Assembly (NCBI GenBank): GCA_903939735.1
Contig: CAJAIA010000033.1
Location: 1 to 64,000 of the forward strand
Direction of reading: 5' to 3'
DNA from: an uncultured Ignavibacteria bacterium
Lineage (GTDB): Bacteria > Bacteroidota > Ignavibacteria > Kapaibacteriales > Kapaibacteriaceae
Length of the DNA stretch: 64,000 bases
How positions within the stretch are numbered: position 1 is the first letter of the stretch; each line of letters begins with the position of its first letter. The position numbers were made by a program, and so were the translations under genes. The notes under the pieces were generated by a model. It saw nothing but the letters and a program-made list of their open reading frames with translations. It did not search any database and was not told the DNA's origin. Positions 8,591 to 17,535 of this stretch are shown here, piece by piece.

Positions 8591-9755
8591 GATCTAACTC
8601 CTCCGAAACTCGTCGACGATGAAACACATATGCAATCACAAGCGTTGCAAGGACAGCAAGCTGCGCAATGACTGGTGCAGAAACGCGCGAGCCCACTGTG
8701 GTGACGATCAATGAACCACATGCAAGATACACGATGATATTCGTCGCCCATCGCAACTGCGTTTTGCAGAGATGCATCCATCCAATGGCAGCCAAGGCCG
8801 GCCCTGACATCAACACAACACGTTGAATGTTCACGGCCAGGAACACCTGCGCAACGGTAAGCATGCATACCACCAGCAGTGGCACACGTATCGACGGCAG
8901 GTTACGGAAGGCTGCTACGACGAGCAGCAGGACGATGACACCGAAACTATCGCCAGTTAGTGCCCACAGGTCTGTCGGAGCAGGGTGCATGACGCGATCG
9001 TACGCCACGGTCGACAGCAAGTACGAGAGAGAATAGGTGGACGTACCATACTGCACCAAGCGTAACGTATCAGGCAGCGTTGCCAGATAGCTCGGATCGG
9101 CATTCCCGGCGGGAATCGCGAAGCGGACAATCCCAACGAGCAAAACTGCGGGCAGAGACCATACCACGAGTTGTTTCCATGACCGTTGTTCGTCAAGCGC
9201 ATAGACAACTGGCAGCGCGAGTAAGGCCGACTCCTTGACGAGGACGGCACAACACAATGCACATGCCGACACAACCCATGACCCACGGTGACGTATGGCG
9301 ACAGCCGTCATCATGAGTCCACACGCAAGCATGTCAACCGTTGCAGGCGTCCACACCGAGGCTCGCGTAAGCCACCCCATCGCAAGAACGGTTGCACATG
9401 CGCCGATCACATGCGGGATCGACGTCGTTGCATCCCATACAAGCAATGCCACAGCGCTCGTGGTCAAGAGAACGCCAAGCGCTGTGAGAAGCATCATAAC
9501 CATCCACGGATCGCCCCCTATCGCATGGGCTATCGCCGGTGCGCCGATACGCCAACAGAACGGTGCAATGCGAAAGGTTCCTACATCTTGCTGTGCCATC
9601 GCAAGGTACTTGTGATGGTCCATTGGGAGTGCGTACTGTGGGTCAGACCGCATGTCGCCGTGAAGGAGAAGTACAACGACGACCCACACAATCGAGAACA
9701 GTGCAGCGCAGAGTGCTATCTTGCCGCGTATTCCAACTCTGCCAATGATGGACAT
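8583..9755 (-). CDS. Multipass membrane protein, GT-C glycosyltransferase-like
   Basis: The 390-aa product has about ten transmembrane helices. The first loop contains YALPMDHHKYLAMAQQ and a following FRIAPFCWRIGAP, an arrangement seen in uncharacterised GT-C-fold membrane proteins that use lipid-linked sugar donors. No definite catalytic acidic motif was proven. It lies directly upstream of, and overlaps, the secreted kelch/lectin gene, so a role in that protein's glycosylation or surface attachment is possible but inferred. Its ATG is only three bases from the start codon of the divergent methyltransferase. Confidence 0.6.
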   Translation of the reverse strand: MSIIGRVGIRGKIALCAALFSIVWVVVVLLLHGDMRSDPQYALPMDHHKYLAMAQQDVGTFRIAPFCWRIGAPAIAHAIGGDPWMVMMLLTALGVLLTTSAVALLVWDATTSIPHVIGACATVLAMGWLTRASVWTPATVDMLACGLMMTAVAIRHRGSWVVSACALCCAVLVKESALLALPVVYALDEQRSWKQLVVWSLPAVLLVGIVRFAIPAGNADPSYLATLPDTLRLVQYGTSTYSLSYLLSTVAYDRVMHPAPTDLWALTGDSFGVIVLLLVVAAFRNLPSIRVPLLVVCMLTVAQVFLAVNIQRVVLMSGPALAAIGWMHLCKTQLRWATNIIVYLACGSLIVTTVGSRVSAPVIAQLAVLATLVIAYVFHRRRVSEELDHA

Positions 9756-9758
9756 GCG

Positions 9759-10580
9759 ATGAAACTCAATCCAGTGAAAGAAGCATTGCGAAGCGCTCTA
9801 TGGGGTCTGATGTCAATCGGACCTGTGCGCCGTGCATTTCAGGCAATCTATACGGAGTATGAGCTCCATGCCAAACATCGTGTAGAAACAGCTGTTTCGG
9901 CGGCATCACATGGCGCCTTGCAGAAGGGCCCATTTGCGGGGTTGCGATATCCAGACGTACAGCCACGCGGATACATGATCCTTGCGTCGAAGTTCCTCGG
10001 AACCTTCGAAATGGAATTGCACGACGCAGTCGAGCAGGCATGCAAACGACAGTACGCAACGATTCTCAATGTTGGCTCAGCTGATGGCTATTATACCGTG
10101 GGCTTCGCCATGCGCGTTCCTAGCGCGAAGGTGATCGCCTGGGAAATGGATCCCTGGTGGAAGGACATCACACGTCAGGTAGCAGAGCTGAATAAGGTCC
10201 GCGATCGCGTCGAGCTCCGCGATCTCTGCACTGTCGATGAAGTTCGATCGATCCAATCAGCAGGACGCACGTTGGTATTCTCCGACTGCGAAGGATTCGA
10301 GATGGAACTCCTGAAGCCAGAGAACCTAGAGCACCTCGGCACCTATGACATCATTGTCGAGTGCCACGATCTCTTCGTCCCGAATGTAACCTCGACATTG
10401 ATTCAGCGTTTCGCAGCCACACACAACATCGAAAAGATCGATGCGCGTCCACGCCTGCTCGACGACATCGATCAAGATCTTGTCAAGAGCCTTCCGGTGC
10501 GCTGGATTGATCTCAACCGCTCATTCGAAGAACCGCGGTTGTACCGTCAGAGCTGGCTCGTGATCACGGCACGTGGATAA
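9759..10580 (+). CDS. FkbM-like SAM-dependent methyltransferase
   Basis: The 273-aa product starts at ATG 9759 (MKLNPVKEALRS). The frame is open further upstream, but that extension is antisense to the membrane protein and reads as noise. The Rossmann fold shows motif I as ILNVGSADGYYTVGFA, an acidic residue after strand 2 (WEMDPW) and SDCEGFEMELL resembling the FkbM DxEGxE segment. Such enzymes O-methylate sugars or glycolipids. It is coupled to the downstream glycosyltransferase by an 8-base overlap, which supports a glycan-modifying role. Confidence 0.75.
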   Translation: MKLNPVKEALRSALWGLMSIGPVRRAFQAIYTEYELHAKHRVETAVSAASHGALQKGPFAGLRYPDVQPRGYMILASKFLGTFEMELHDAVEQACKRQYATILNVGSADGYYTVGFAMRVPSAKVIAWEMDPWWKDITRQVAELNKVRDRVELRDLCTVDEVRSIQSAGRTLVFSDCEGFEMELLKPENLEHLGTYDIIVECHDLFVPNVTSTLIQRFAATHNIEKIDARPRLLDDIDQDLVKSLPVRWIDLNRSFEEPRLYRQSWLVITARG

Positions 10581-11607
10581 GGTTCGCATTCTCGGCCCGT
10601 TCCCTCCCCCATTCGGAGGCGTGGCACTGCATTGCGTGCGATTGCTTGAAGGACTGCGCACAGCAGGCATCGATGCCCGCGGCGTATCATTGGGTGGAGT
10701 CCCCGACGGAGTGGATCACGTTGAGAAGATGGGAGTAGGGTTCGCCCTCTCGCGCTCGCTTGTGCACTATCATACCGATGAGGGCAATCATCGCTGGATG
10801 CGATTGTTCTCGCGGATCTGGCGCACCACGCGAACGCCATACGTAGTTACCGTGCATTCATTTCGCGACCGTCCGGAGTTTGCCGATGCACGTGTGCGCG
10901 CACAACTTGCTGCAGCGTACACACATGCCGCAGCCGTTATCGGAATTAGCAACGAGGTAATCAGCGATCTCGAGCAACGCCTCGGCGTCTATCACAAACG
11001 AACACGCATCATTCCTTCTGCATTGCCGATGAGCGCGTGGGAGATGAACGCTCCACTGCCAACAGTACTCCCAGCACAGTGGCAACAGGCATCGGTGCGC
11101 ATTCTTGCAAATGCCGGTCGTGTGGTACGCTACAACGGCGAGGATCTTTACGGCATCGACGTACTCATCAAGGCGATGCAGCAGATCCATGATCGCGATA
11201 TTGCTGTGTGCATTGCCGTTGGCGATGTGGTCGACGTTGAGTTGTGGGAGAACCTACAGCACGCTGCAGCTCAGGATTCTCGCGTGACGTTTCTTCAACA
11301 ACCCGCGAGTCCGCTCGCGCCTGTTGTGCGCGACGCACATATCATCGTTCGGCCCACGCGGACCGAAGGCGGCGCGTCGCTTACTGTACAGGAAGCTCTT
11401 GAGCTGGGACGCTGGGCAATTGCGAGTGATGCCGTACCACGTCCAGATGGGACACGGCTGTTCCACAACGCCGATGCAGACCACCTAGCGTCGATCCTCC
11501 AATCGTGCATACACGATGTTCGTCGCGGGAGCATGCCTCCAGCAATGGCTCCACAGAGTGATGCCGTGCAGCGGATCATCAACCTGTACGAACGCGTCTT
11601 AGTGTGA
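10573..11607 (+). CDS. Glycosyltransferase family 4-like protein
   Basis: The 344-aa product starts at GTG 10573, inside the end of the methyltransferase gene. It has the GT-B layout: an N-terminal loop GPFPPPFGGVALHCVRLLEGL, central VTVHSF and VIGISNEV, and a C-terminal nucleotide-sugar-binding domain with RPTRTEGGASLTVQEALELG, the EX7E-type motif of GT4 retaining transferases. It probably adds a sugar to a cell-surface glycan from the cytoplasmic face. Its last nine bases overlap the convergent methyltransferase gene. Confidence 0.82.
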   Translation: MDKVRILGPFPPPFGGVALHCVRLLEGLRTAGIDARGVSLGGVPDGVDHVEKMGVGFALSRSLVHYHTDEGNHRWMRLFSRIWRTTRTPYVVTVHSFRDRPEFADARVRAQLAAAYTHAAAVIGISNEVISDLEQRLGVYHKRTRIIPSALPMSAWEMNAPLPTVLPAQWQQASVRILANAGRVVRYNGEDLYGIDVLIKAMQQIHDRDIAVCIAVGDVVDVELWENLQHAAAQDSRVTFLQQPASPLAPVVRDAHIIVRPTRTEGGASLTVQEALELGRWAIASDAVPRPDGTRLFHNADADHLASILQSCIHDVRRGSMPPAMAPQSDAVQRIINLYERVLV

Positions 11608-12438
11608 CGGCTTCGTGAGCACTGTGCATACACCAGCAGACGTATAGATCTTCATGCCCGGCATCGATACCGGCACGTCACGATAACTGCCGTGCTTGAG
11701 TGCGTGCTTTACCGTCTGCATTTGCAGGAGCGTGCGACCAATCTTCTTTAGACCATGTTGCTCAACGATGCGTTCGTTGAAGAACGGCTCGTCGTAATCA
11801 CCGAAGTACACGCGCTCACGCTCAGTAAGTCCCGATGCAGCTACAATGCGCTCTTTGAACGAGGCAACATCATAGTGGCGCTGGAAGAATACAGGCTTCG
11901 ATGTGTACGACTCACCATAGACGTCTTGCTTGACGAACCAGTCACGCGCATACCCTTCATTGAGCGGCGTCGTGAGCACATAGACGCCCCCTGGCTTCAA
12001 CAGTCGTGCACTCTTGGCCATCGCAACTTCGTCGAGTCGTCCCTCAAAGTGTTCGATCACGCTGATATTCGTAATCACATCGAAGGATTCAGGTTCGAGG
12101 TCGACATCCAAGAAGTCGTGCACAAGCACATGGAATCGTGATGCATCAAGACCAAGCTTCCGCGCATACTCGTGCTGCTTCTCGACCCAGGTAAACTTGT
12201 CAAGACATGTTACGTCCCATTGCGTGCGCTTTGCAATCCATGATGGGAAGATTGACGGACCCGTACCGATGTCGAGATATCGGAGTTGCTTACTGAAGAG
12301 CGGCTGCAGCTTCTCGGCAATCAACGGTAACTCGATCGCGCGTTCGTATCCGAACCCCTTGATGCGATACACAAATCGCAGGCTCTTGGCATGAGCGTCG
12401 ATGTCTTCGAGGAGTTGCTTATTGATCGTTGACTTCAC
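11599..12438 (-). CDS. Class I SAM-dependent methyltransferase
   Basis: The product is 279 aa from GTG 12438; a TTG at 12465 would add nine residues and cannot be excluded. Motif I is YLDIGTGPSIFPSW, the post-strand-2 acidic residue is in CLDKF, and later motifs are FDVITNISVIEHFEG and LLKPGGVYVLTTP, the Methyltransf_11 pattern. The C-terminal part (ARDWFVKQDVYGESYTSKP) is typical of methyltransferases in polysaccharide loci, although the gene is the last of the rng-dxr-rseP-surE series. The substrate is unknown. Confidence 0.78.
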   Translation of the reverse strand: MKSTINKQLLEDIDAHAKSLRFVYRIKGFGYERAIELPLIAEKLQPLFSKQLRYLDIGTGPSIFPSWIAKRTQWDVTCLDKFTWVEKQHEYARKLGLDASRFHVLVHDFLDVDLEPESFDVITNISVIEHFEGRLDEVAMAKSARLLKPGGVYVLTTPLNEGYARDWFVKQDVYGESYTSKPVFFQRHYDVASFKERIVAASGLTERERVYFGDYDEPFFNERIVEQHGLKKIGRTLLQMQTVKHALKHGSYRDVPVSMPGMKIYTSAGVCTVLTKPSH

Positions 12439-12476
12439 AGGTGTCTCGCGTTGGTACTCGTGCAAAGATGTGCATC

Positions 12477-13235
12477 TCAGCGCTCAAAGAGACCTTTGAG
12501 GCGGTTGAGCTCAGCGACATTCGTCAGTTCGTAGTGGATCGGTGTTACGGCAGTCCAACCCTGCTGAACGGCGAAGTCGTCACCGTCTTCCTGCTCGGAC
12601 AACGTCACGAACTCACCCGTGAGCCAGTAGTACGGATGACCCTGAGGATCCTTCCGCACATCGTATCCATCCTTCCAAGCGTTGTGACCCTGACGGGTGA
12701 CCTTAACACCGCGATAGTTCGCACGGTCAATTGGCGGGACATTCACGTTGAGCAGCGTTCCTGCTGGGAGGCTGAGGTCGAGAAGACGTGATGCGATATC
12801 GTAGGCAACCTCAGCTGCGAGCGACATGTCGGCCGAGGAGTTAAACGTTGCCAATGATACCGCCATCGAGGGGATGCCCATCAGCGTACCCTCGGTAGCC
12901 GCACTCACGGTTCCGGAATAGATCGCATTCACACTCGTGTTCGATCCATGATTAATCCCGCTTACGACAATGTCTGGTCGAAACGGCAGGAGCGTACTCA
13001 CGCCAAGCTTTACGCAATCAGCCGGAGTACCGTTGACGGCGTAGGCGATCGATGCGTGCTCAAGCTCCATCGACACCGCGCGCAACGGACTGGCAACGGT
13101 GAGCGCGTGTCCTACAGCGCTCTGTTGTCGGTCGGGCGCAACCACCATGACCTCGCCCAGACGTGCCATGGCTGCCGTAAGCGCTTGAATTCCGCGTGAT
13201 GTAATTCCATCGTCATTCGTGACGAGAATGCGCAT
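12477..13235 (-). CDS. surE: 5'/3'-nucleotidase SurE
   Basis: The 252-aa product has the SurE start MRILVTNDDGITSRGIQAL with the metal-binding Asp pair at 8-9, then VVAPDRQQSAVGHALT and VSGINHGSNTSVNAIYSGTVSAATEG. SurE dephosphorylates nucleoside 5' and 3' monophosphates in the cytoplasm using divalent metal. The length is normal. It lies 12 bp after rseP and just before the methyltransferase on one minus-strand transcript. Confidence 0.95.
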   Translation of the reverse strand: MRILVTNDDGITSRGIQALTAAMARLGEVMVVAPDRQQSAVGHALTVASPLRAVSMELEHASIAYAVNGTPADCVKLGVSTLLPFRPDIVVSGINHGSNTSVNAIYSGTVSAATEGTLMGIPSMAVSLATFNSSADMSLAAEVAYDIASRLLDLSLPAGTLLNVNVPPIDRANYRGVKVTRQGHNAWKDGYDVRKDPQGHPYYWLTGEFVTLSEQEDGDDFAVQQGWTAVTPIHYELTNVAELNRLKGLFER

Positions 13236-13247
13236 AGCGTCCCCTTC

Positions 13248-14615
13248 TTAGCGCGTGAGATCGAGATAGAACACAAAGACCATGAGAAGCAGCAACAAGG
13301 CAATGCCCACTTGTTGAAAGCGCATCTTCACATTTGTCGGAATCTCGCGGCGGATAATCGATTCAATACCAACGAACACAAGGTGTCCACCATCGAGCCC
13401 AGGCAGTGGCAGGAGATTCATCACACCAAGCGAGATCGAGATCAGCGCCATAAATGCAATGAAGTCGCGAGCACCACGCTCACTGCTCTGTCCGGCCATT
13501 TCCGCAATACGGATAGGTCCGCCAAAGCTCTCACGCACACCAACAGAACCATTGACGATGTGTGCAACCGAGGTACCAATCATCACGATGGTCGTACCTG
13601 TTTGCTCAACGCCGCGTGTAATTGCATCGATCGGACCATACGTTAGGCGTTGCTCGGGTCCGACATACTCTCCGCGCAGCTCGACCATAATCTTACCATC
13701 CGCATTCACAGCAACATCGAGTGGACGTGGCTGTCCGTCGCGCTCGACATGCATGCGGATCGTCTTGCCTGCATGCGCCTTGATGTACGATTGGAACTGC
13801 GGCAGCGCACGCACCGGCGTTGAATCAACAGCCAATACAACATCACCCATCACAACACCAGCGCTTCCGGCCGGACCCAGCGTGATGACATTTCCAATGA
13901 TCACGCGGACGTCCGACGGAGACAGTCCAAGCCCCTTCTTATCCGTAATCGCGCGCATCACATCACCTGCGGCAAACGGCAACGTCATGCGTTCGCCATT
14001 GCGCTCGACAATCATGAATCGCTGACCAGTTGCCGACGACAATGTGATGTTGCGCTCAACATCCTGCCATGTCCCGACGGCAGCCGTATCAATAGCTACG
14101 ACACGATCGCCCGATTGTACACCAACGGATGCCATTACCGACGTTGGCTCGACATACGCAACGCGCGTGGTGTTCCACGTCAACTCGCCGTCGACGAGGT
14201 AGAATGCTGTGAACACCGTGATCGCAAGCAGGAAGTTCATGATCACACCGGCGCTGAGCACGAGTGCCTTCTGCCAGTTCTTCTTTGAGCGAAACTCGTA
14301 CGGCTGCGGCGGCTGACCTGCGAAGTCGGTATCCATCGACTCATCGACCATGCCGAGAATCTTCACGTATCCACCGATTGGGAGCGCACACAGGCGGTAG
14401 TCCGTGTGTTCGCCGAGCTCAAGATCCTCAGGAAGCTTTCCGAACGAGAACCCTGTAAGACGGTTCCAACCGATCACTCGCGGACCCATACCAAGAGCGA
14501 AGACATCGGCACGCATGCCCGTCCATAACGCCGCGAGGAAATGCCCCAGCTCGTGAACAAACACCAACACACCGATGACGACGATGAAGGCTAAGGTTGA
14601 CTGTAGAATTTCCAT
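13248..14615 (-). CDS. rseP: RIP metalloprotease RseP (site-2 protease)
   Basis: The 455-aa integral membrane protein has HELGH in the first helix (about 21-25) and NLLPLPGLDGGHLVF in a C-terminal helix, which together supply the zinc ligands. Two PDZ-like regions lie between (VMASVGVQSGDRVVAIDT; AGSAGVVMGDVVLAVDS). RseP cleaves anti-sigma factors or signal peptide remnants within the inner membrane during envelope stress. It sits 5 bp after dxr, a common arrangement in many bacteria. Confidence 0.95.
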   Translation of the reverse strand: MEILQSTLAFIVVIGVLVFVHELGHFLAALWTGMRADVFALGMGPRVIGWNRLTGFSFGKLPEDLELGEHTDYRLCALPIGGYVKILGMVDESMDTDFAGQPPQPYEFRSKKNWQKALVLSAGVIMNFLLAITVFTAFYLVDGELTWNTTRVAYVEPTSVMASVGVQSGDRVVAIDTAAVGTWQDVERNITLSSATGQRFMIVERNGERMTLPFAAGDVMRAITDKKGLGLSPSDVRVIIGNVITLGPAGSAGVVMGDVVLAVDSTPVRALPQFQSYIKAHAGKTIRMHVERDGQPRPLDVAVNADGKIMVELRGEYVGPEQRLTYGPIDAITRGVEQTGTTIVMIGTSVAHIVNGSVGVRESFGGPIRIAEMAGQSSERGARDFIAFMALISISLGVMNLLPLPGLDGGHLVFVGIESIIRREIPTNVKMRFQQVGIALLLLLMVFVFYLDLTR

Positions 14616-14620
14616 GTTCG

Positions 14621-15802
14621 CTATGAGCGTAGTGTACGTGCGGTGAATTCATGCGCCATGCGACGAGCTTCCTCGTCGACGGCAACGATCTGGTCCAATG
14701 ACGGATGATCGAGGTGTTCCATGTGCTCCAATGTGTGCGCAATCGTGCGCGGAATGTCGAGAAATCCGATGCGCTCATCGAGGAACGCTGCCACAGCGAC
14801 TTCGTTCGCTGCGTTCAACACAGCTCCCGCCGAGCCACCGGCACGCATTGCATCATAGGCCATCTGCAAGCACGGGAATCTCTCCAGATCAGGAGCTTCA
14901 AACGTGAGCTGACCAATCTTCGCGAGGTCCATTCGAGGAATGTCAAGGGGCGCGCGATGCGGATATGTGAGCGCATAATGAATCGGAAGCAACATCGTGG
15001 GCATTCCCATCTGCGCCTTCACCGAACCATCGACAAACTCGACCATGGAGTGAATGATTGACTGCGGATGGATAACAACGTCGATCGCATCGCCTGTCAT
15101 ATCAAACAACCAACGTGCTTCGATCACCTCGAATCCCTTATTCATGAGCGTCGCGGAATCGATCGTGATCTTTGCTCCCATCGACCAGTTCGGATGGCGC
15201 AGCGCCATGGCCGGCGTGACATCACGCATGGCCTCCTGCGAAAACGTGCGGAACGGACCGCCCGAGGCCGTGATGATAAGGCGAGCAACGTCGCTGGCGC
15301 GTTCACCAACAACGCACTGAAGAATTGCACTGTGTTCGGAGTCGACAGCAATGAGCTTCGCTGCATGTGCTGCAAGTGCAGGAACGAGCACACTACCTGC
15401 GCTCACCAGTGACTCCTTGTTCGCAAGCCCGATGATGTGTCCCGCGCGAATCGCGGCCATCGTTGGCAAGACACCGCTGAAGCCCACCATTGCCGAGAGG
15501 ACGACGTCGTTTTCAACGTCGGCAGCCGCCTCGCAGATCCCCTCGTCGCCACAGAGAATAGGTCCGCTGAACTCTGGGCATGCCTCGCGGAACGCCTTCC
15601 AAGCGGCTTCATCGCGGATGGCTACGCCATATGGCGCATAGCGCCGAACCTGCTCGGCGATGTCTTCCCATCGCGTGTTACACGTGATCCAGCGAAGGCG
15701 CAGTAGATCTGGTGTGCGCGAGAGAATGTCGAGCGCCTGACTCCCAATGGAGCCCGTCGACCCGAGGATCGTTACGGTACGTGGTTGCGTGTGCTGCGTC
15801 AC
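14621..15802 (-). CDS. dxr: 1-deoxy-D-xylulose 5-phosphate reductoisomerase
   Basis: The 393-aa product carries the NADPH-binding ILGSTGSIGSQALDIL at the N-terminus, then GLANKESLVSAG and VDSEHSAILQC, which hold the metal and substrate ligands of DXR. It makes 2-C-methyl-D-erythritol 4-phosphate, the committed step of the MEP isoprenoid pathway. The same isoprenoid supply feeds the menaquinone prenyltransferase near 23 kb. The ATG overlaps the rng stop as ATGA. Confidence 0.96.
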   Translation of the reverse strand: MTQHTQPRTVTILGSTGSIGSQALDILSRTPDLLRLRWITCNTRWEDIAEQVRRYAPYGVAIRDEAAWKAFREACPEFSGPILCGDEGICEAAADVENDVVLSAMVGFSGVLPTMAAIRAGHIIGLANKESLVSAGSVLVPALAAHAAKLIAVDSEHSAILQCVVGERASDVARLIITASGGPFRTFSQEAMRDVTPAMALRHPNWSMGAKITIDSATLMNKGFEVIEARWLFDMTGDAIDVVIHPQSIIHSMVEFVDGSVKAQMGMPTMLLPIHYALTYPHRAPLDIPRMDLAKIGQLTFEAPDLERFPCLQMAYDAMRAGGSAGAVLNAANEVAVAAFLDERIGFLDIPRTIAHTLEHMEHLDHPSLDQIVAVDEEARRMAHEFTARTLRS

Positions 15803-17394
15803 TGATACTGCCGTGTAATGTCCTTTGTGCTCGAGCCAGCATAACAGCGGAACTCGCCCGCTTCGATGCGCTCGTCTTCACGAAGTGTGACAGAGATGAA
15901 GTATGATCGCAGCCATTTGCGCAAGGTTTGCGCCTTGTTGCGTTCGATGTAATGTATGATGTACGGATGCGTGGCAATCGTCACACGCATACCCCATGCG
16001 CGAGCACGGTAATTGCGCAACCATCGATCGATACCAGCAACAGTACTTGCTGCCGAAATCACACGTCCCGTACCCATGCAGAATGGACACTCTTCGCTGG
16101 TACGCTCAGCCATGCTTTGGCGAATGCGCTGACGCGTGATCTGCATGATGCCGAGTTGTGTAATCGGATACACAATCGTTTTCGCACGATCGCGCGAAAG
16201 CTCCTTTTTCATTTCGGCATACAGCTTACGGCGGTTCTCTTCTTGCTGCATGTCGATGAAATCGACCAGCACCATACCGCCGATATCACGCAGACGAAGC
16301 TGCTTCGCGACTTCGCGCATCGCCTCGAAATTGCTCTTTACGGCGTTGCCTTCTTGCGAACCCTGGTTCGATGCACGACCAGAGTTGACGTCTACCACAA
16401 CCATCGCTTCGGTATGATCGATAATCAGATAGCCACCGCTCTGCAGCGGGACTCGCCGCGAGTGCGTAAGGTGCACGTCTCGCTCGATACCGTAGACATC
16501 GAACATCGGACGTGTGTCGGCAAAGAACTCCAGCTTCGCGTCAAGATGTGGCGCCGTACGCTGCACATAGGCCTTGAGCTCACGGAACACTTTGCGATCG
16601 TCAATCACAACCTGATCAACATCGTCCTTGAAGAGATCGCGCAGCACGCTGTAAGCAACATTCTCTTCCTGCTTGAGCAGGATCGGCCCCTTCGCATTGC
16701 GGATTTCTGCTTCCATCTCGCGCCAATCCTCGAGCAACGTCGAGAAGTCGCGATGAACGTCGTCCGACGGCAGACCAGATGCGGCCGTGCGAATGATACA
16801 GCCCATGCCTTCAGGAAGAACTTCACGCGCAATCGCTCGGAGGCGCTTGCGTTCGCGCACAGATTGGATCTTCCGTGAGATGCCGGTGTTCTCTTCGAAT
16901 GGAAGCAGCACCACATTCCGTCCGGTCAGACCGACCTTCGTTGTGATGCGCACACCCTTGGACTGGTATGCTTCGCGCGTAACCTGGACCACCACCATTT
17001 GCTTTGCCTGCAAATTGATCGTGATCTGTCCGCTTCGCTTCGTTGAAAACGTTGGGAGCTTTTTCGCAGTTGACGTCTTTGATGTGCGGAGGGCTACATC
17101 TGCCGTATCGACCGATGTCGATCGCGGACGATCGTCGTCTTCCTCGTCGGTAGACACGTCTTCCATCGTCGAGTCGACATCGCTAAAGTGCAGAAACCCG
17201 TCCTGCTCCAGTCCGATGTCGACGAACGCAGCGTTCATGCCCTGCACAATCTTGGTTACACGGCCGAGATAGATGTTCCCGACGTGATGCGCTGTGTCTG
17301 GTGTTTCCGTAAACAGCTCAACGAGCTTCCCGTCTTCCGTGATCGCAATCCGGAATTGAGAACCCGAGGCGTTAATGAGGATTCGACGAACCAT
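15799..17394 (-). CDS. rng: Ribonuclease G/E family endoribonuclease
   Basis: The product is 531 aa from ATG 17394 (MVRRILINASGSQFRIAI). The frame runs on to 17514, but that stretch is the SRP RNA and should not be translated. An N-terminal S1 domain is interrupted by an acidic Ser/Thr-rich insert (about 85-130). Catalytic aspartates sit in EAMVVVDVNSGRAS and GGMVLVDFIDM, and the zinc-link CPFCMGTGR is near the end of the nuclease core. It processes rRNA and mRNA. No long degradosome scaffold is present, so it is RNase G-like. It heads the rng-dxr-rseP-surE operon. Confidence 0.92.
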   Translation of the reverse strand: MVRRILINASGSQFRIAITEDGKLVELFTETPDTAHHVGNIYLGRVTKIVQGMNAAFVDIGLEQDGFLHFSDVDSTMEDVSTDEEDDDRPRSTSVDTADVALRTSKTSTAKKLPTFSTKRSGQITINLQAKQMVVVQVTREAYQSKGVRITTKVGLTGRNVVLLPFEENTGISRKIQSVRERKRLRAIAREVLPEGMGCIIRTAASGLPSDDVHRDFSTLLEDWREMEAEIRNAKGPILLKQEENVAYSVLRDLFKDDVDQVVIDDRKVFRELKAYVQRTAPHLDAKLEFFADTRPMFDVYGIERDVHLTHSRRVPLQSGGYLIIDHTEAMVVVDVNSGRASNQGSQEGNAVKSNFEAMREVAKQLRLRDIGGMVLVDFIDMQQEENRRKLYAEMKKELSRDRAKTIVYPITQLGIMQITRQRIRQSMAERTSEECPFCMGTGRVISAASTVAGIDRWLRNYRARAWGMRVTIATHPYIIHYIERNKAQTLRKWLRSYFISVTLREDERIEAGEFRCYAGSSTKDITRQYQ

Positions 17395-17401
17395 GGGAAA
17401 T

Positions 17402-17503
17402 AAAAAAGGCCAAGTTGACCGTGGCGCCTTGTACACATGCTGACCGTTGCTTCCTTCCGGACCTGGCGGGGTTGGGCCTAGTACAATCGCACGGGACTTG
17501 GCC
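17402..17503 (-). ncRNA. ffs: Small bacterial SRP RNA (4.5S RNA)
   Basis: On the minus strand, 17503-17408 folds as a hairpin of about 96 nt. The 5' end GGCCAAGU pairs with the 3' ACUUGGCC, and the apical part holds the conserved SRP domain IV signature (CCAGGUCCGGAAGGAAGCA followed by GGUCAGC). Six U residues follow at 17407-17402 as a terminator. It lacks an Alu domain, so it is the short bacterial form that binds Ffh. It lies directly upstream of rng and 33 bp after hmgA. Confidence 0.95.
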
Positions 17504-17527
17504 GTGGAAATCACATTTGTAAGACAG

Positions 17528-17535
17528 CAAAGATA
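17528..17535 (-). promoter_or_regulatory. TAnnTTTG -7 promoter element upstream of SRP RNA
   Basis: TATCTTTG on the minus strand begins immediately after the hmgA stop. A start a few bases downstream would give a precursor with a leader of about 15-20 nt before the mature SRP RNA 5' end. Confidence 0.6.

Noticed and set aside
9288-9758. Upstream extension of the FkbM-like methyltransferase frame
   Set aside because: The 157 extra codons are antisense to the membrane protein and rich in Arg/His/Cys like random translation; ATG 9759 gives a normal N-terminus.
9948-10100. GTSTQ-like and other short antisense frames in the 9.8-10.1 kb area
   Set aside because: They lie inside the methyltransferase gene and show no protein features.
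15928-16878. A 316-codon open frame antisense to rng
   Set aside because: It is entirely within a well-supported RNase G gene, has no recognisable domain, and its composition mirrors the opposite strand.
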